Positions 1 to 8,308 of a DNA stretch of 64,000 nt are shown here, piece after piece. The notes below the pieces were generated by a model. That model had not been told where the DNA came from and ran no database searches. It was given only the letters and a program-made list of their open reading frames with translations. Position 1 is the stretch's first letter. Each line of letters begins with the position of its first letter. The position numbers were made by a program, and so were the translations under genes. The stretch is from positions 560,501 through 624,500 of the forward strand of contig NZ_CP107932.1 in assembly GCF_036032445.1 (NCBI RefSeq). The letters are read 5' to 3'. Source of the DNA: Nocardia sp. NBC_00416 (GTDB taxonomy: Bacteria; Actinomycetota; Actinomycetes; Mycobacteriales; Mycobacteriaceae).

Positions 1-302
1 CGAAGATCGTCGATGACGCCGATGTGCTGCTCGAATTCTACAAGTATCCGGCAGAGCATTGGATCCATCTGCGCACCACCAACCCGATCGAATCCACCTT
101 CGCCACCGTGCGTTTGCGCACGAAAGTCACCAAGGGTCCGGGTTCTCGGGCGGCTGGACCGGCGATGGCCTACCAGCTGATCGAGACCGCTCAAACCCGC
201 TGGCGAGCGGTCAACCCACCACACCTGGTCACCCTGGTGCGCGCCGGAGTACGTTTCGAACGCGGCGCCCTCGTCGAGCGCGAACAGGCCACCGCAACAT
301 GA
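1..302 (+). CDS. IS256-family transposase, C-terminal end (partial)
   Basis: The reading frame is open from the window edge (codons from base 3) and encodes about 99 residues. It contains the IS256/Mutator C-terminal signature: a W-I-H-L-R-T-T-N-P-I-E-S-T-F stretch with the final catalytic-region Glu, followed by TVRLRTKVTKGPGS. The catalytic Asp residues lie outside the window, so completeness cannot be judged. The TGA stop overlaps the ATG of the HAD gene by 4 bases (ATGA). This is unusual for an IS, which normally has a non-coding end and inverted repeat after the stop. Confidence 0.85.
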   Translation, partial: KIVDDADVLLEFYKYPAEHWIHLRTTNPIESTFATVRLRTKVTKGPGSRAAGPAMAYQLIETAQTRWRAVNPPHLVTLVRAGVRFERGALVEREQATAT

Positions 303-796
303 CCGATCACGCACAACACCCACTGCTGTTCCTCGATGTCGACGGGCCGCTTCTCCCGTTCGGTGAAGCCCCCGGGCGCGAGCCGCGCACTGTCGTGTCG
401 GACTCGCACTTTTCGCGGCTGCGCCCCGAGATCGGCCGCCAGCTGGCAGGGTTGCCGTGCCAGTTGGTCTGGGCCACGACCTGGGAAGACGAGGCCAATG
501 ACGAACTCGCGCCCCGGCTCGGGCTGTCACGACTGCCGGTCGTGCGCTGGCCGGAATCTTCCGCTGAGCACGAACGCGAGGACCGATGGTTCGGACTGTG
601 CTGGAAGACCCGGACCCTGGTGGACTGGGCGGCAGGACGCCCGTTCGCCTGGGTCGACGACGAGATCACCGACGCCGACCGTACCTGGGTCGCCACCCAA
701 CATCGCGGCCCCGCACTCCTGCGGCACGTCGAGCCATTCCGGGGACTCAGCGGCGAGGACTTCGCAGCCCTCGATCACTGGCTGCGAGCAACCTGA
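299..796 (+). CDS. HAD-like domain protein
   Basis: A 165-residue protein. LLFLDVDG near residues 9-16 is the HAD motif I (DxD) and FAWVDDE near residues 119-125 looks like the acidic motif IV. An ATTWEDEAN segment after the first strand is typical of short actinobacterial HAD proteins related to the HAD domain of Swiss-army-knife RNA repair proteins. A phosphatase or phosphotransferase role is therefore possible, but no substrate can be named. The start is the ATG overlapping the upstream transposase stop. There is no separate ribosome-binding site, so translation may be coupled to the transposase. It may be a former passenger gene or an accidental neighbour. Confidence 0.7.
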   Translation: MTDHAQHPLLFLDVDGPLLPFGEAPGREPRTVVSDSHFSRLRPEIGRQLAGLPCQLVWATTWEDEANDELAPRLGLSRLPVVRWPESSAEHEREDRWFGLCWKTRTLVDWAAGRPFAWVDDEITDADRTWVATQHRGPALLRHVEPFRGLSGEDFAALDHWLRAT

Positions 797-1327
797 GAAC
801 ACGGAGATCCGCAGGAATTGACAATAACTCAGTGGTCGGTTCGATCCAGCGCAGAGGATTACCCAGATATGTCAGCGTTTCCGCAGGTCGATCTCTGTGG
901 ATAGGCGCTGTATTCCCCTCCGGACACTTTTTCAGCGTATTGACCTGCTGTTATGTGCTGAATCGATAATTCTTGATTGGTATTTCTGCAGATCGAGATA
1001 GTGTGCAGGGGTTCGTATCCTCCCCGAACACCTTTTCGTAGCATTTCTGCGTCGGCAACTGTGTCTTACCGCCGACTTTAACCCCTCTAACCAGCAATTT
1101 TTCTGGTTTCGTGCGTTCGATCGCATCGCCTTCGATCGCATCGCCTTCGATCGCATCGAAGGCCGCCGATCGGCATTGCCGGCCATTGCACGAAAGCGGG
1201 CCTGATGGGTGCTCCCAGTTCTGCTCCGCTGCTGTTGTGAAGTTCCTCAGATGCGGGCCCGATCCCCTATCCACTGCGCCGTGCTCAGTTTTGATCGTCG
1301 CGATAGTCGTTGTGGAAAGGACGGTCG
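797..1327. other. Intergenic region without a supported gene
   Basis: About 530 bases separate the HAD gene from the secreted hydrolase. Short open frames exist on both strands but lack family features or convincing ribosome-binding sites. The stretch is more AT-rich than its neighbours around 930-1110 and contains the 15-base tandem repeat described separately. GGAAAGGA at about 1314-1321 serves the downstream gene. Confidence 0.6.
1116..1158. repeat. Three tandem copies of a 15-base unit
   Basis: The unit TTCGATCGCATCGCC occurs twice in full (1116-1130 and 1131-1145), followed by a partial third copy (1146-1158). Each unit contains the palindrome CGATCG. It lies 170 bases upstream of the hydrolase gene. 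It could be a slipped-strand repeat or a clustered protein-binding site. Confidence 0.8.
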
Positions 1328-3040
1328 ATGACATTTCGGCGAAACAGGTTCTCTGTTTTGTCGGTATCGCTGACGGCGGCTGTTGTGGGTTGGTGTGTGG
1401 CGACTCCGGTGGCGACCGGCGATGTGCCGGGCCGGACGGAGTCGGTCTATTTGTCCTCGTCTCCCGTGGCTTCTGTCGTCTCGTCGAAGGTCACCCTCGC
1501 GGTGCCCTTGCCGCCGAACAGCCCGCCGCATCCTCCAGCGTGCGACACATTGTCCTATCTACGCTGGCGATCCGCGGACGGACCGCCGTCCTCGGCTGAT
1601 GCCGACCGCGTCCTGGTCGCTCAACCCGGCGTCTTCGAAGGGGCCGGGGCCTTCGACAGTATCGCGCGCAATACGGTGTCACGGGCGGCGGAACTGGGGA
1701 AGCACATCGAGTTCTGGGCGCTCGATCGGCGGTCGAACTGCCTCGAGGACCACACCGGAATCCACACGGCGCTCCGGACCGGTTCATTCGACGCCGCAAC
1801 CGACTACTACTTCCGGGGCGCCGAGGTAGCCGGGCACCGGTTCGCGGGTTTCGCCGAGGGCGATGCGACCGCGTGGTTGCGCGACCAGGGACTCGCGCAA
1901 ACACTGCGGGATGAATACGACGTGCTACGGATCGAGTTTCCGGATCAGGTGGTGCGCAAGCAGAAGGTGATGTGCGGCGGGCATTCACTGGGCGGATTCA
2001 TCACCGGCTACTTCGCAGGATGGGACTTCGACGGCGATCCGGAAACCACCGACGACGCCGGATACAACCAGTGCTCAGGCTATTTCGCGCTCGACACCAC
2101 CATCCAGGCGGGGCTCAGCCTCCGTGGTTTGCAGGTACCGGAGTTACCAGCCCCGGTCGGCGGGCTGGTGGAGGGGGTTTCCCTGCAATTGGAGACTGCC
2201 CTTCCGGTTCTTCGATTGCCGGCAGTGATCAACCCCGAAACCACCAATCTCCTTGCGCTGGCCGGTCTGGCGGCTCGGCTCAGTCCGGACGGTGTCAACG
2301 ACCTCGTCCGACGGCTGCCGGATAATCCGAATATCAGAGCGACGCTGCGGACCCTGCTCTCGCAGGACGCCGCCATGTTCGCCACCGGGCGCCCGGACGT
2401 GCGGCAGTTGAACGCGACCAATGAAGCGGTGCTCGGGGCGATACTCGACGACAATTCTCAGCCGCTCGGATTCTTGCAGGCCAGCCTGGGTTTCCCCGGC
2501 GGTGGACCGGTGGGCCCCAAGTCCTTTCCGGTGCCGGATGAGCTTGCGCGCAGCCCGCTTGCGATGGGTATGTTCGGCGACGCCTCGAAAGCCTCTCCGA
2601 CGATCTACGATCCGAGCACGGTGTACCGGTGGGTGGACTACGACGACACCGCGGGGCTGACAGCACCTGATACCCGCCCGTACACCGGCCCTGGTAGCGA
2701 AGTCACCGCGATCGCCGAGCTCGCCCGTAGTCTCAGCGAACCGCCCCTCGATTTCACCGAGTGGTATTTCCCGACACGACTGGCTCTCGACGTGCAACAG
2801 ACCTCGGCACCGTCGTTCGCGCACCATCACATCCACTCCGATGGCGTTGACCGCAACCCGATCCTGACCTTCCGCACCAGCGGCGGCATTCCTGTTGCCG
2901 ACTCTGGTAGTCCGCAGGACGAGGTAGTCCAACTGCCCGGCTACAACCACCTCGATGTACTCACCGCCGCTGCACGACAGAACGACGGGCGACCCGAGGT
3001 AGTGTCCACCAGACTCGCAGATTTCGCTACGGGGCACTGA
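1328..3040 (+). CDS. Secreted alpha/beta hydrolase (lipase/esterase-like)
   Basis: A 570-residue protein with an N-terminal signal peptide (basic MTFRRNR, then a hydrophobic Ala/Val/Leu run to about residue 30), so it is probably exported. GHSLGG around residues 218-223 is the nucleophile elbow with Ser220. His541 in GYNHLD near the C-terminus is the likely catalytic base, and an Asp-rich segment lies between. The layout fits actinomycete extracellular lipase/esterase-like hydrolases; the substrate is unknown. The ATG at 1328 is preferred over an upstream in-frame start because GGAAAGGA lies 7 bases before it and the signal peptide begins there. The gene stands alone. Confidence 0.75.
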   Translation: MTFRRNRFSVLSVSLTAAVVGWCVATPVATGDVPGRTESVYLSSSPVASVVSSKVTLAVPLPPNSPPHPPACDTLSYLRWRSADGPPSSADADRVLVAQPGVFEGAGAFDSIARNTVSRAAELGKHIEFWALDRRSNCLEDHTGIHTALRTGSFDAATDYYFRGAEVAGHRFAGFAEGDATAWLRDQGLAQTLRDEYDVLRIEFPDQVVRKQKVMCGGHSLGGFITGYFAGWDFDGDPETTDDAGYNQCSGYFALDTTIQAGLSLRGLQVPELPAPVGGLVEGVSLQLETALPVLRLPAVINPETTNLLALAGLAARLSPDGVNDLVRRLPDNPNIRATLRTLLSQDAAMFATGRPDVRQLNATNEAVLGAILDDNSQPLGFLQASLGFPGGGPVGPKSFPVPDELARSPLAMGMFGDASKASPTIYDPSTVYRWVDYDDTAGLTAPDTRPYTGPGSEVTAIAELARSLSEPPLDFTEWYFPTRLALDVQQTSAPSFAHHHIHSDGVDRNPILTFRTSGGIPVADSGSPQDEVVQLPGYNHLDVLTAAARQNDGRPEVVSTRLADFATGH

Positions 3041-3382
3041 GCGGTCCGTAGCCGGCGTCGCCATAGACGGTGTCGTACCGAGCCCATGGGCGCCGGCCTC
3101 GGCCGTTCGTGCGATGTCCGCCCACGAGCTGCAGTCATCGGGGGTCGTACAGGTCAGCGTCCAGCAGCCGACAGGTTCAACCAGGGATGCCCAGCGGGTA
3201 GGTTCACCTCAACGAGATCGGCACTGTGTGGCCGGAATCGCCAGCGGAGGATCGGGGACCGGTCCTTCAGGTTCGACGGCGTGATGCCATGATCCTTCCC
3301 TCGAGCAGGGTGGAGTCGGGCAAAACAGGTTGAGACAACAGCGGGTCGCTGTTCAGCTGGATGCGCCAGCGCCCACCTGCTG
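3041..3382. other. Intergenic, no supported gene
   Basis: I see no protein family, RNA gene or clear terminator between the hydrolase stop and the left inverted repeat of the IS5-type element. Several short overlapping frames have ordinary composition only. Confidence 0.5.
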
Positions 3383-4322
3383 GAGAGTGTCCTCAAAGCC
3401 TGTGCGGTCGAGGTGCCGGTTTGATTTGATGTGTGGCGCGTAGGCATGAGTTGACCGAGGAACAGTGGCGCACGATCGAGCCGTTGTTGCCGGTCTCGGG
3501 GGCAAAGGGCCGCCCACGGGTGGACGACCGTCGGATCCTGAACGCGATGCTCTACAAAGCCGAACCCGGAGTGGCATGGCGGGATCTGCCCGAACGATAC
3601 GGGCCCTGGAAAACGGTCTACAACCGGTTCTGGCGGTGGTCGCGCAACGGCACCCTCGCGATGCTCGTGCAGCGCGTGCGGGTGATCGCCGAAGCGATCG
3701 ACGAACTCGATCGTGAGGTGTCGGTGGATTCCTCGCTCGTGCGCGTTCACCAGCACGCCGCCGGTGCTCGAACGCGTGTGGTTCACACAGGGGGACAACG
3801 GATCCGGGCCAGGGCACAGCGAACCAGTTGATCATGCTATCGGGCGTTCGCGTGGTGGTCCGACTACGAAAATCCATCTCGCTTGTGACGGCCACGGCCG
3901 GCCGCTGACGCTGCTGCTGACCGCGGGCAACATCAACGACTGCACCATGTTCACCCAGGTCTCGGCCGGGATCTGGATGCCGAAACCCGGCCGGGGCCGA
4001 TCGTGGAAGCGGCCGCGGCGGGTCCTGGCGAACAAGGGATATTCCACCCGCGCGATCCGTGCTCATCTGCGTAGTCGCGGTATCGCCGCGACGATCCCCG
4101 AACGCGTCGATCAGCAGGCCAACCGGCGTCGCCGGGGCAGTGCCGGTGGCCGTCCACCGGTGTTCGATCCCGTGGCCTACCGGCGGTGTAACGTGGTCGA
4201 ACGCTGCTTCAACCGGCTCGAACAGTATCGAGCGATCGCCACCCGTTACGACAAGACCGCCACTTCTTATCGCGGGATGCTCGACCTGGCCACCCTGCTC
4301 ATGTGGCTTCGAGGACACTCTC
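3383..4322 (+). mobile_element. IS5-family (IS427-type) insertion sequence, complete
   Basis: A 940-base element bounded by 18-base terminal inverted repeats with one mismatch: GAGAGTGTCCTCAAAGCC at 3383-3400 and GGCTTCGAGGACACTCTC at 4305-4322. It carries a transposase split over two overlapping frames, as in the IS427 group of IS5. No long target duplication is visible; flanking bases are CTG on the left and TAG on the right. The downstream transposase frame runs through the right repeat into flanking DNA. Confidence 0.85.
3433..3831 (+). CDS. IS5-family transposase, upstream frame (orfA)
   Basis: A 132-residue frame starting MARRHELTEEQW. It contains the IS5-type N-terminal DUF4096-like domain (LLPVSGAKGRPRVDDRRILNAMLY, then GVAWRDLPERYGPWKTVYNRFWRW) and the first part of the DDE domain with [18 protein letters not shown], where the Asp in VDSS is the first catalytic Asp. 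After HQHAAGAR the homologous sequence continues in the +1 frame near a GGGGG run at about 3790-3794, so full-length transposase needs a frameshift. Confidence 0.8.
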   Translation: MARRHELTEEQWRTIEPLLPVSGAKGRPRVDDRRILNAMLYKAEPGVAWRDLPERYGPWKTVYNRFWRWSRNGTLAMLVQRVRVIAEAIDELDREVSVDSSLVRVHQHAAGARTRVVHTGGQRIRARAQRTS

Positions 4323-4405
4323 TAGCACAGACGACCATGGGCCTGCGATCTCATCGGCCCCGCACGCCGCCCGACACAACGCTGTCGGGTCGGGCACGAT
4401 GGTGA
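3713..4405 (+). CDS. IS5-family transposase, downstream frame (orfB)
   Basis: This frame carries the rest of the DDE domain: DHAIGRSRGGPTTKIHLACD, the second Asp region after LTAGNINDC, KGYSTRAIRAHLRSRGI, and the C-terminal ERCFNRLEQYRAIATRYDK with the final Glu. Only sequence from about 3785 is homologous to transposase; the stretch before that overlaps the upstream frame. It is probably expressed by ribosomal frameshifting at the G run, although a one-base sequence change that inactivated the element would look the same. The last ~27 codons lie beyond the right inverted repeat and are not IS sequence. Confidence 0.75.
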   Translation: MRCRWIPRSCAFTSTPPVLERVWFTQGDNGSGPGHSEPVDHAIGRSRGGPTTKIHLACDGHGRPLTLLLTAGNINDCTMFTQVSAGIWMPKPGRGRSWKRPRRVLANKGYSTRAIRAHLRSRGIAATIPERVDQQANRRRRGSAGGRPPVFDPVAYRRCNVVERCFNRLEQYRAIATRYDKTATSYRGMLDLATLLMWLRGHSLAQTTMGLRSHRPRTPPDTTLSGRARW

Positions 4406-4435
4406 AGCAGGAGTCGACTACGGCGCAGGAGTGTT

Positions 4436-4825
4436 ATGGCTGAACGACGGTCCTTCTGGTTCGGCGTGCTCGCCTGCGTCGCATTGTCGGTTTCGGCGGT
4501 GGAAATCGTCCGCAGCTCGGGATCCACGGTCGTTGTGGCTCTCGTTCTCGTAGCGCCGCGGCCACGGTCCAGCCGACGTCGCCTGCCCAGGTGGACAGAC
4601 GGCGCCGGCTGCGGACACCGAGCGATCGGCGCCTCGATTGCTACTGCCCTACGTCGGGCTCCAATTTATAGGTGCCATAACCGTCTTCGACGCAGACAGC
4701 TTCCTTGCCGTACAGCTGCCGGAAGCTGTCCTTGCCCGTGGTCATGCACTCCTGGTACGACATACCGCCGCCCTGGGCGGCAGCGGCACCGGCGGACCAG
4801 ACAGCACCGGCCATTGCGCCGGTGA
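4436..4825 (+). CDS. Possible remnant of a membrane protein
   Basis: AGGAG at about 4427 precedes an ATG that opens a frame with a hydrophobic start (MAERRSFWFGVLACVALSVS, then a second Val/Ala/Leu-rich stretch to about residue 40). After that the frame becomes Arg-rich and overlaps, antisense, the small secreted protein at 4641-4865, so the second half is unlikely to be coding. The likeliest reading is a truncated membrane-protein gene or a chance frame. No family is recognised. Confidence 0.25.
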   Translation: MAERRSFWFGVLACVALSVSAVEIVRSSGSTVVVALVLVAPRPRSSRRRLPRWTDGAGCGHRAIGASIATALRRAPIYRCHNRLRRRQLPCRTAAGSCPCPWSCTPGTTYRRPGRQRHRRTRQHRPLRR

Positions 4826-4865
4826 CCAGGACGCTGATCGCGAAACCATAAGCGGTGCGCTTCAT
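4641..4865 (-). CDS. Small secreted protein
   Basis: A 74-residue protein of unrecognised family. It has a classical signal peptide: MKRTAYGF, a hydrophobic core to about residue 28, and an AAAAQ cleavage-like site. The mature part of about 45 residues contains two cysteines (YQECMTTG and EAVCVED), which could form one disulphide bond outside the cell. A GAGGAT stretch precedes the ATG. The gene at 14199-14408 is of similar size and design but is not clearly homologous. Confidence 0.6.
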   Translation of the reverse strand: MKRTAYGFAISVLVTGAMAGAVWSAGAAAAQGGGMSYQECMTTGKDSFRQLYGKEAVCVEDGYGTYKLEPDVGQ

Positions 4866-5191
4866 CACGTGAATCCTCTTCTCGGTTGCGGAAGGCATCA
4901 CACGTGCCCCCTCCTCGTGTCGGCGAGAACTCCCACTCGCCAACTCGGAGACTACCGGAATCGAAATCGGCAAACCAGGCGCCCAAAAAAGGTTTCCACA
5001 GATCGAACCCTTAGAACGACGCCCGCTCGCGGACACCGTCAACATTGCGATCCGGGCGCAGCACGAAGAAATGCCGCTCGGACGCCGCGGGGCCCGTGAG
5101 GTGGTCTGCGTACCCGACGTGGGTTCAGTCTGCAGTGCCGCGCTGCAGGACCTGCTCTCGATCGTCGTCGACCGCCGCCGCCGCGGCATCG

Positions 5192-5447
5192 GAAGCTGCG
5201 GCCAACCTGCTGCGGTCGGTCGGTGCGCCCCCGGGAACGTTACGGCCGCACTCTCCGGCAGGTCGCCGTCGATCTGGTCGGTGAGCTTCGCCGACTCGAT
5301 CGCCGCATCGACAACGCGACCGACTCGCTGGCCGCCGCCGTGACCGCGTCGCGCACCCAACTCGCCACTATCCGCGGTGTCGGGATCGTGGCGGCCAAGA
5401 TCTTCGCCCACACCGGCGACATCCGCGGATACTGTTCGCGTGGGTAG
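5192..5447 (+). pseudogene. IS110-family transposase fragment
   Basis: Two frames join to give recognisable IS110 sequence. AAANLLRSV (about 5192-5220) continues, after a frameshift near 5222, as RPRERYGRTLRQVAVDLVGE and LRRLDRRIDNATDSLAAAV, ending with the helix-hairpin-helix-like ATIRGVGIVAAKIFAHTGDI. This corresponds to the linker and the start of the C-terminal transposase_20 domain. The frame stops at 5447 before the conserved Y-x-G-x-x-P segment, and the N-terminal DEDD domain is missing. It is therefore a dead remnant. Confidence 0.7.
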
Positions 5448-5475
5448 GTCAGTTGGCCGGCCGGCGGCACACCGT

Positions 5476-6285
5476 TCATGGCGATCGAGTCCTGTCGAGG
5501 TAGGCCTGCCGCGCGCCCGGATCGTAGGCGCCGTAGTCGGCACCGCCGACGAATCGTTTGAGTTGCCACATGATCGGCGCGGGGATCAGTTCCTCGAGCA
5601 ATCCCATCGGGGCCAGATATCGCGGCACCGCCACCTCGCCGCGCCCGTGTCCGGCACTGTCGACGATCGCCGCGGCGACGGTTTCGGGCTCGAGGGTGGG
5701 TTGCAGGCGTAACCGGACGCCGGCTGTCAGATCGGTCCGAGTCGCGGCCGGCATGATCGTGGTCATGGTGACGCCGGTTCCGGCGAGTTCGGCGCGGAGT
5801 GCCCGCGAGAGGGCCACGACTCCGTATTTCGAGGCGCAGTAGGTTGCGATCCCCGGGGTGGTGATCTTGCCCGCCATCGACGACACGTTCACGATGTGTC
5901 CTCGTCCCCGTTGAATCATCCCGGGCAGGACCAGGTGTGTTCCGGTGAGGACTGCGCCCAGGTTGATCGCCAGCTCGCGTTGCAGAGCGGCGAGATCCTG
6001 GTCGACGAAGCGTCCCATGAGCTGGATTCCCGCGTTGTTGACCAACATATCGATCGGTCCCTGCTCGGACGCCACTCGAAGGTAGTCCTGGAAGCTGTCT
6101 TCGTCGGTGACGTCGAGGTGGTGAGCGTGGGCGCCGAGCGTATCGGCGGTCTCCTGCGCGGCGGCGAGGTCGCGATCACCGATCCAGACCGTGGCGCCGC
6201 GACCGATCAATGCCGCGACCGTGGCCCGTCCGATGCCGCGGGCTCCGCCGGTCACACATACTCGTGCCCCGTTGAGTTCGATCAC
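5476..6285 (-). CDS. SDR-family NAD(P)-dependent oxidoreductase
   Basis: A 269-residue classical short-chain dehydrogenase. TGGARGIG at residues 12-19 is the cofactor-binding loop, followed by NNAG and the catalytic set with VSSMAG Ser and YCASK (Tyr, Lys). The C-terminal extension resembles the actinobacterial SDRs often found with lipid or ketone metabolism genes. The Asp after strand 2 (IGDRD) suggests NAD preference. Its ATG overlaps the stop of the upstream gene (ATGA, 6282-6285), so the two genes form an operon, probably controlled by the divergent TetR. The substrate is unknown. Confidence 0.85.
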   Translation of the reverse strand: MIELNGARVCVTGGARGIGRATVAALIGRGATVWIGDRDLAAAQETADTLGAHAHHLDVTDEDSFQDYLRVASEQGPIDMLVNNAGIQLMGRFVDQDLAALQRELAINLGAVLTGTHLVLPGMIQRGRGHIVNVSSMAGKITTPGIATYCASKYGVVALSRALRAELAGTGVTMTTIMPAATRTDLTAGVRLRLQPTLEPETVAAAIVDSAGHGRGEVAVPRYLAPMGLLEELIPAPIMWQLKRFVGGADYGAYDPGARQAYLDRTRSP

Positions 6286-6968
6286 AGCGGGCTGCCCACC
6301 GGATGCCGCAGGGCGAAGTAGGCGATCAGACGGATCTCATCGGCCCCCTTGAACAGGAGTGCGCGGCCGAGATACACGCCGGGTGTCAGTTCGACGATCT
6401 CGTCACGGGTCTTCCGGATCGGGAAGGTACGCACGCCCGGGTTCTTGTATTGCGGCACGCCGTAATCCAAGGCGCGAACTGTCACCCGTGGTTCGATGAG
6501 ACCGCGATCGACCGAATGGTTGAAATGGAAACCTTCCGCCTCTCCGTCGACCATCCGAAGTCCGAGGTAGCCGAACGTGACGACGGGCATCGCAATCAGA
6601 GCGATAGGGGAGAGCCGGTTCAGGCCCGTGCCTGCCGCCAGGTCGAACGATTTTCCTCGCCATGTCGGATCGATCTTCATGAGCGGATTGGCGAGCTTTA
6701 CCTCGGGGATGCCGAAAAGCTTCCCGACGATCTGGCCCTCGAGCTTGCCGTCCAGGTTGCGTGGTTCGACGCCCGCACCGAAGAGCCGCGACAGCGCGTT
6801 GTGGTCATCATGGCTACCCAATGCTCGCAGATAGGACCACGTTTCTTCACAGGCCCGCGCCGGGCTGTGCTGGGCGAGCGCACGCAGCTCGCCCAGCATG
6901 GCACTCGCGTTCGGTGGATGTCCGTCGTCGGTGCCGGGCTCGGCGACGCCACTCAGTTCGGCGGTCAT
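6282..6968 (-). CDS. Protein of unknown function co-transcribed with an SDR
   Basis: A 228-residue protein. There is no signal peptide; a hydrophobic stretch (LSPIALIAMPVVTFGYLGLRM) lies near the middle. The C-terminal half ends in a GVYLGRALLFKGADEIRLIAYFALR segment. I do not recognise the family. The 4-base overlap with the SDR start implies translational coupling and a shared pathway, and the TetR-type operator candidate lies 14 bases upstream of its ATG. Lipid or hydrophobic-ester metabolism is only a guess from the company it keeps. Confidence 0.7.
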   Translation of the reverse strand: MTAELSGVAEPGTDDGHPPNASAMLGELRALAQHSPARACEETWSYLRALGSHDDHNALSRLFGAGVEPRNLDGKLEGQIVGKLFGIPEVKLANPLMKIDPTWRGKSFDLAAGTGLNRLSPIALIAMPVVTFGYLGLRMVDGEAEGFHFNHSVDRGLIEPRVTVRALDYGVPQYKNPGVRTFPIRKTRDEIVELTPGVYLGRALLFKGADEIRLIAYFALRHPVGSPL

Positions 6969-6982
6969 CTCGCCTCCTAATC

Positions 6983-7014
6983 TGGTACAAGTTGGTACCT
7001 ATATCAACTGGTAC
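6983..7014. promoter_or_regulatory. Putative TetR operator: three TGGTAC repeats
   Basis: TGGTAC occurs at 6983-6988, 6993-6998 and 7009-7014. The last two are embedded in an AGTTG/CAACT inverted pair (6990-6994 and 7005-7009). The cluster lies in the 108-base gap between the divergent SDR operon and the TetR gene, where an autoregulatory operator would be expected. Confidence 0.5.
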
Positions 7015-7076
7015 AGAACCGTGCCAGAATCGGCGTCGCCTGTCAACGGTGAATCGATATGCCGAGAGGTGTGAGA

Positions 7077-7796
7077 ATGGTGTGCGTGTCATCGGCCGCT
7101 GAACGCAGTTACGGGGGAGAGTCCGCACCGGAGCGAGTCCGCCGCCGGCGCGCCCGGCTGATCGACGCCGCTCTGACGGCGATGGCCGAAAATCGGTGGC
7201 GGTCGGCGACCGTCGCCGGGCTCTGCGCCGACGCGCAACTCAACAAACGATATTTCTACGAGAGCTTCACCGATCTCGACACTCTCGCCAGCACGGTGAT
7301 AGACGAAGTCGCGGCGTCGGCCGGCCACGCTGCGGTGACCGCCTATATGCAGTCGATCGAGCTTCCCATGGCAGATCAGGCTCGCGCCGCGGTCGATGCA
7401 GTGGTCGGCGCCTTGGGTGCCGACCACCGTAAGGCACTGGTACTACTCGGCGGTGTAGCCGACAGTCCCACCGCGCATGCTCGGCGTGCCGATGCGATGA
7501 AGGGGCTCACCGCGATTCTCGTAGGGCACGCGCGCAGCGTTCACGGCGTCGAACTGGACAGTGATTCGCTCGCGTCGACCGCCCCGGCCTTCGTCATCGG
7601 CGGTACTGCCCAGGCCATCCTGTCCTGGGCGGACGGCACTGCCACCATCAGTCGGGGCCAGCTCGTCGACGACATCGCATCATTGTGGCTCGCCTTGGGA
7701 GAGAGCGCGGCGGGCATCGCGCGATCGAGGCTGGAGGCCGCAGAGCGGCCGACGACCATGGCGGGGCCTATCGCTCCAGGGCTGAGCACCCGGTGA
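7077..7796 (+). CDS. TetR/AcrR-family transcriptional regulator
   Basis: A 239-residue protein. After a ~25-residue Arg-rich leader, residues 26-75 form a TetR DNA-binding domain (RARLIDAALTAMAENRW, TVAGLCADAQLNKRYFYESF, then LDTLASTVIDEV). The ligand-binding half is Ala-rich and helical. Its target is probably the divergent two-gene SDR operon and itself. The ATG at 7077 is chosen because GAGAGG lies 8 bases upstream; an ATG at 7059 is in frame but lacks such a site. Confidence 0.85.
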   Translation: MVCVSSAAERSYGGESAPERVRRRRARLIDAALTAMAENRWRSATVAGLCADAQLNKRYFYESFTDLDTLASTVIDEVAASAGHAAVTAYMQSIELPMADQARAAVDAVVGALGADHRKALVLLGGVADSPTAHARRADAMKGLTAILVGHARSVHGVELDSDSLASTAPAFVIGGTAQAILSWADGTATISRGQLVDDIASLWLALGESAAGIARSRLEAAERPTTMAGPIAPGLSTR

Positions 7797-8308
7797 TCCG
7801 GTTTCTGCGGCTCGGGGTGATATTTTCGCAGGTCAGCCCAGTGCGCAAGTGTTCGGCCCCGCCTGCCACCGGCAGACGGTCCAGCCCGAATTCGAAGTCG
7901 ATGTGTGTCGGCTGCCGGGCAGCCGGTTCGGGATCGGCGGGCACCTTCGCTTCCGCCCACGGAGATTCGTTCCGGGCTGCCCACGGGTCGTAACCCTGAT
8001 CGTCGTCATCTCCGTGCGGGGAGTATTTCGAGGCCAACCCAGCTGTCCTCTCCGAGCTTGTTCTGAGCAGGACACGACCGTCACTGGGAAACTGAACGGA
8101 GTCGTCTCACGTCGGAGGCTGCAGCATCGAGCTGGGCCCTCGTCCGACCCAACCGAGAAAGTGCCGGCGCAGTCTCGATCAGCGAACGACCCCCCGAGGT
8201 TGAGGACCGGTCCGCCGCCGTCGAGCATCTGGGAGCGGCAGAGGGCCGTCGGGTGAGGCGGTCATCGAGAGCGGCGCCTTGGTGGGGCTCGGGAGGCTGC
8301 TCGGTAGT
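7797..8308. other. Intergenic, possible decayed regulator fragment
   Basis: There is no convincing gene. A minus-strand frame at 7768-8037 encodes DFEFGLDRL, which resembles the start of the last helix of some TetR C-terminal domains, but the rest matches nothing and it overlaps the TetR gene end. It may be debris of another regulator. Confidence 0.35.

Noticed and set aside
2144-3064. Long minus-strand frame over the secreted hydrolase
   Set aside because: No family features; the plus strand carries signal peptide and catalytic motifs over the same bases.
7768-8037. Minus-strand 89-codon frame with a TetR-C-like DFEFGLDRL piece
   Set aside because: Too short a match, overlaps the TetR gene, and no HTH is nearby.
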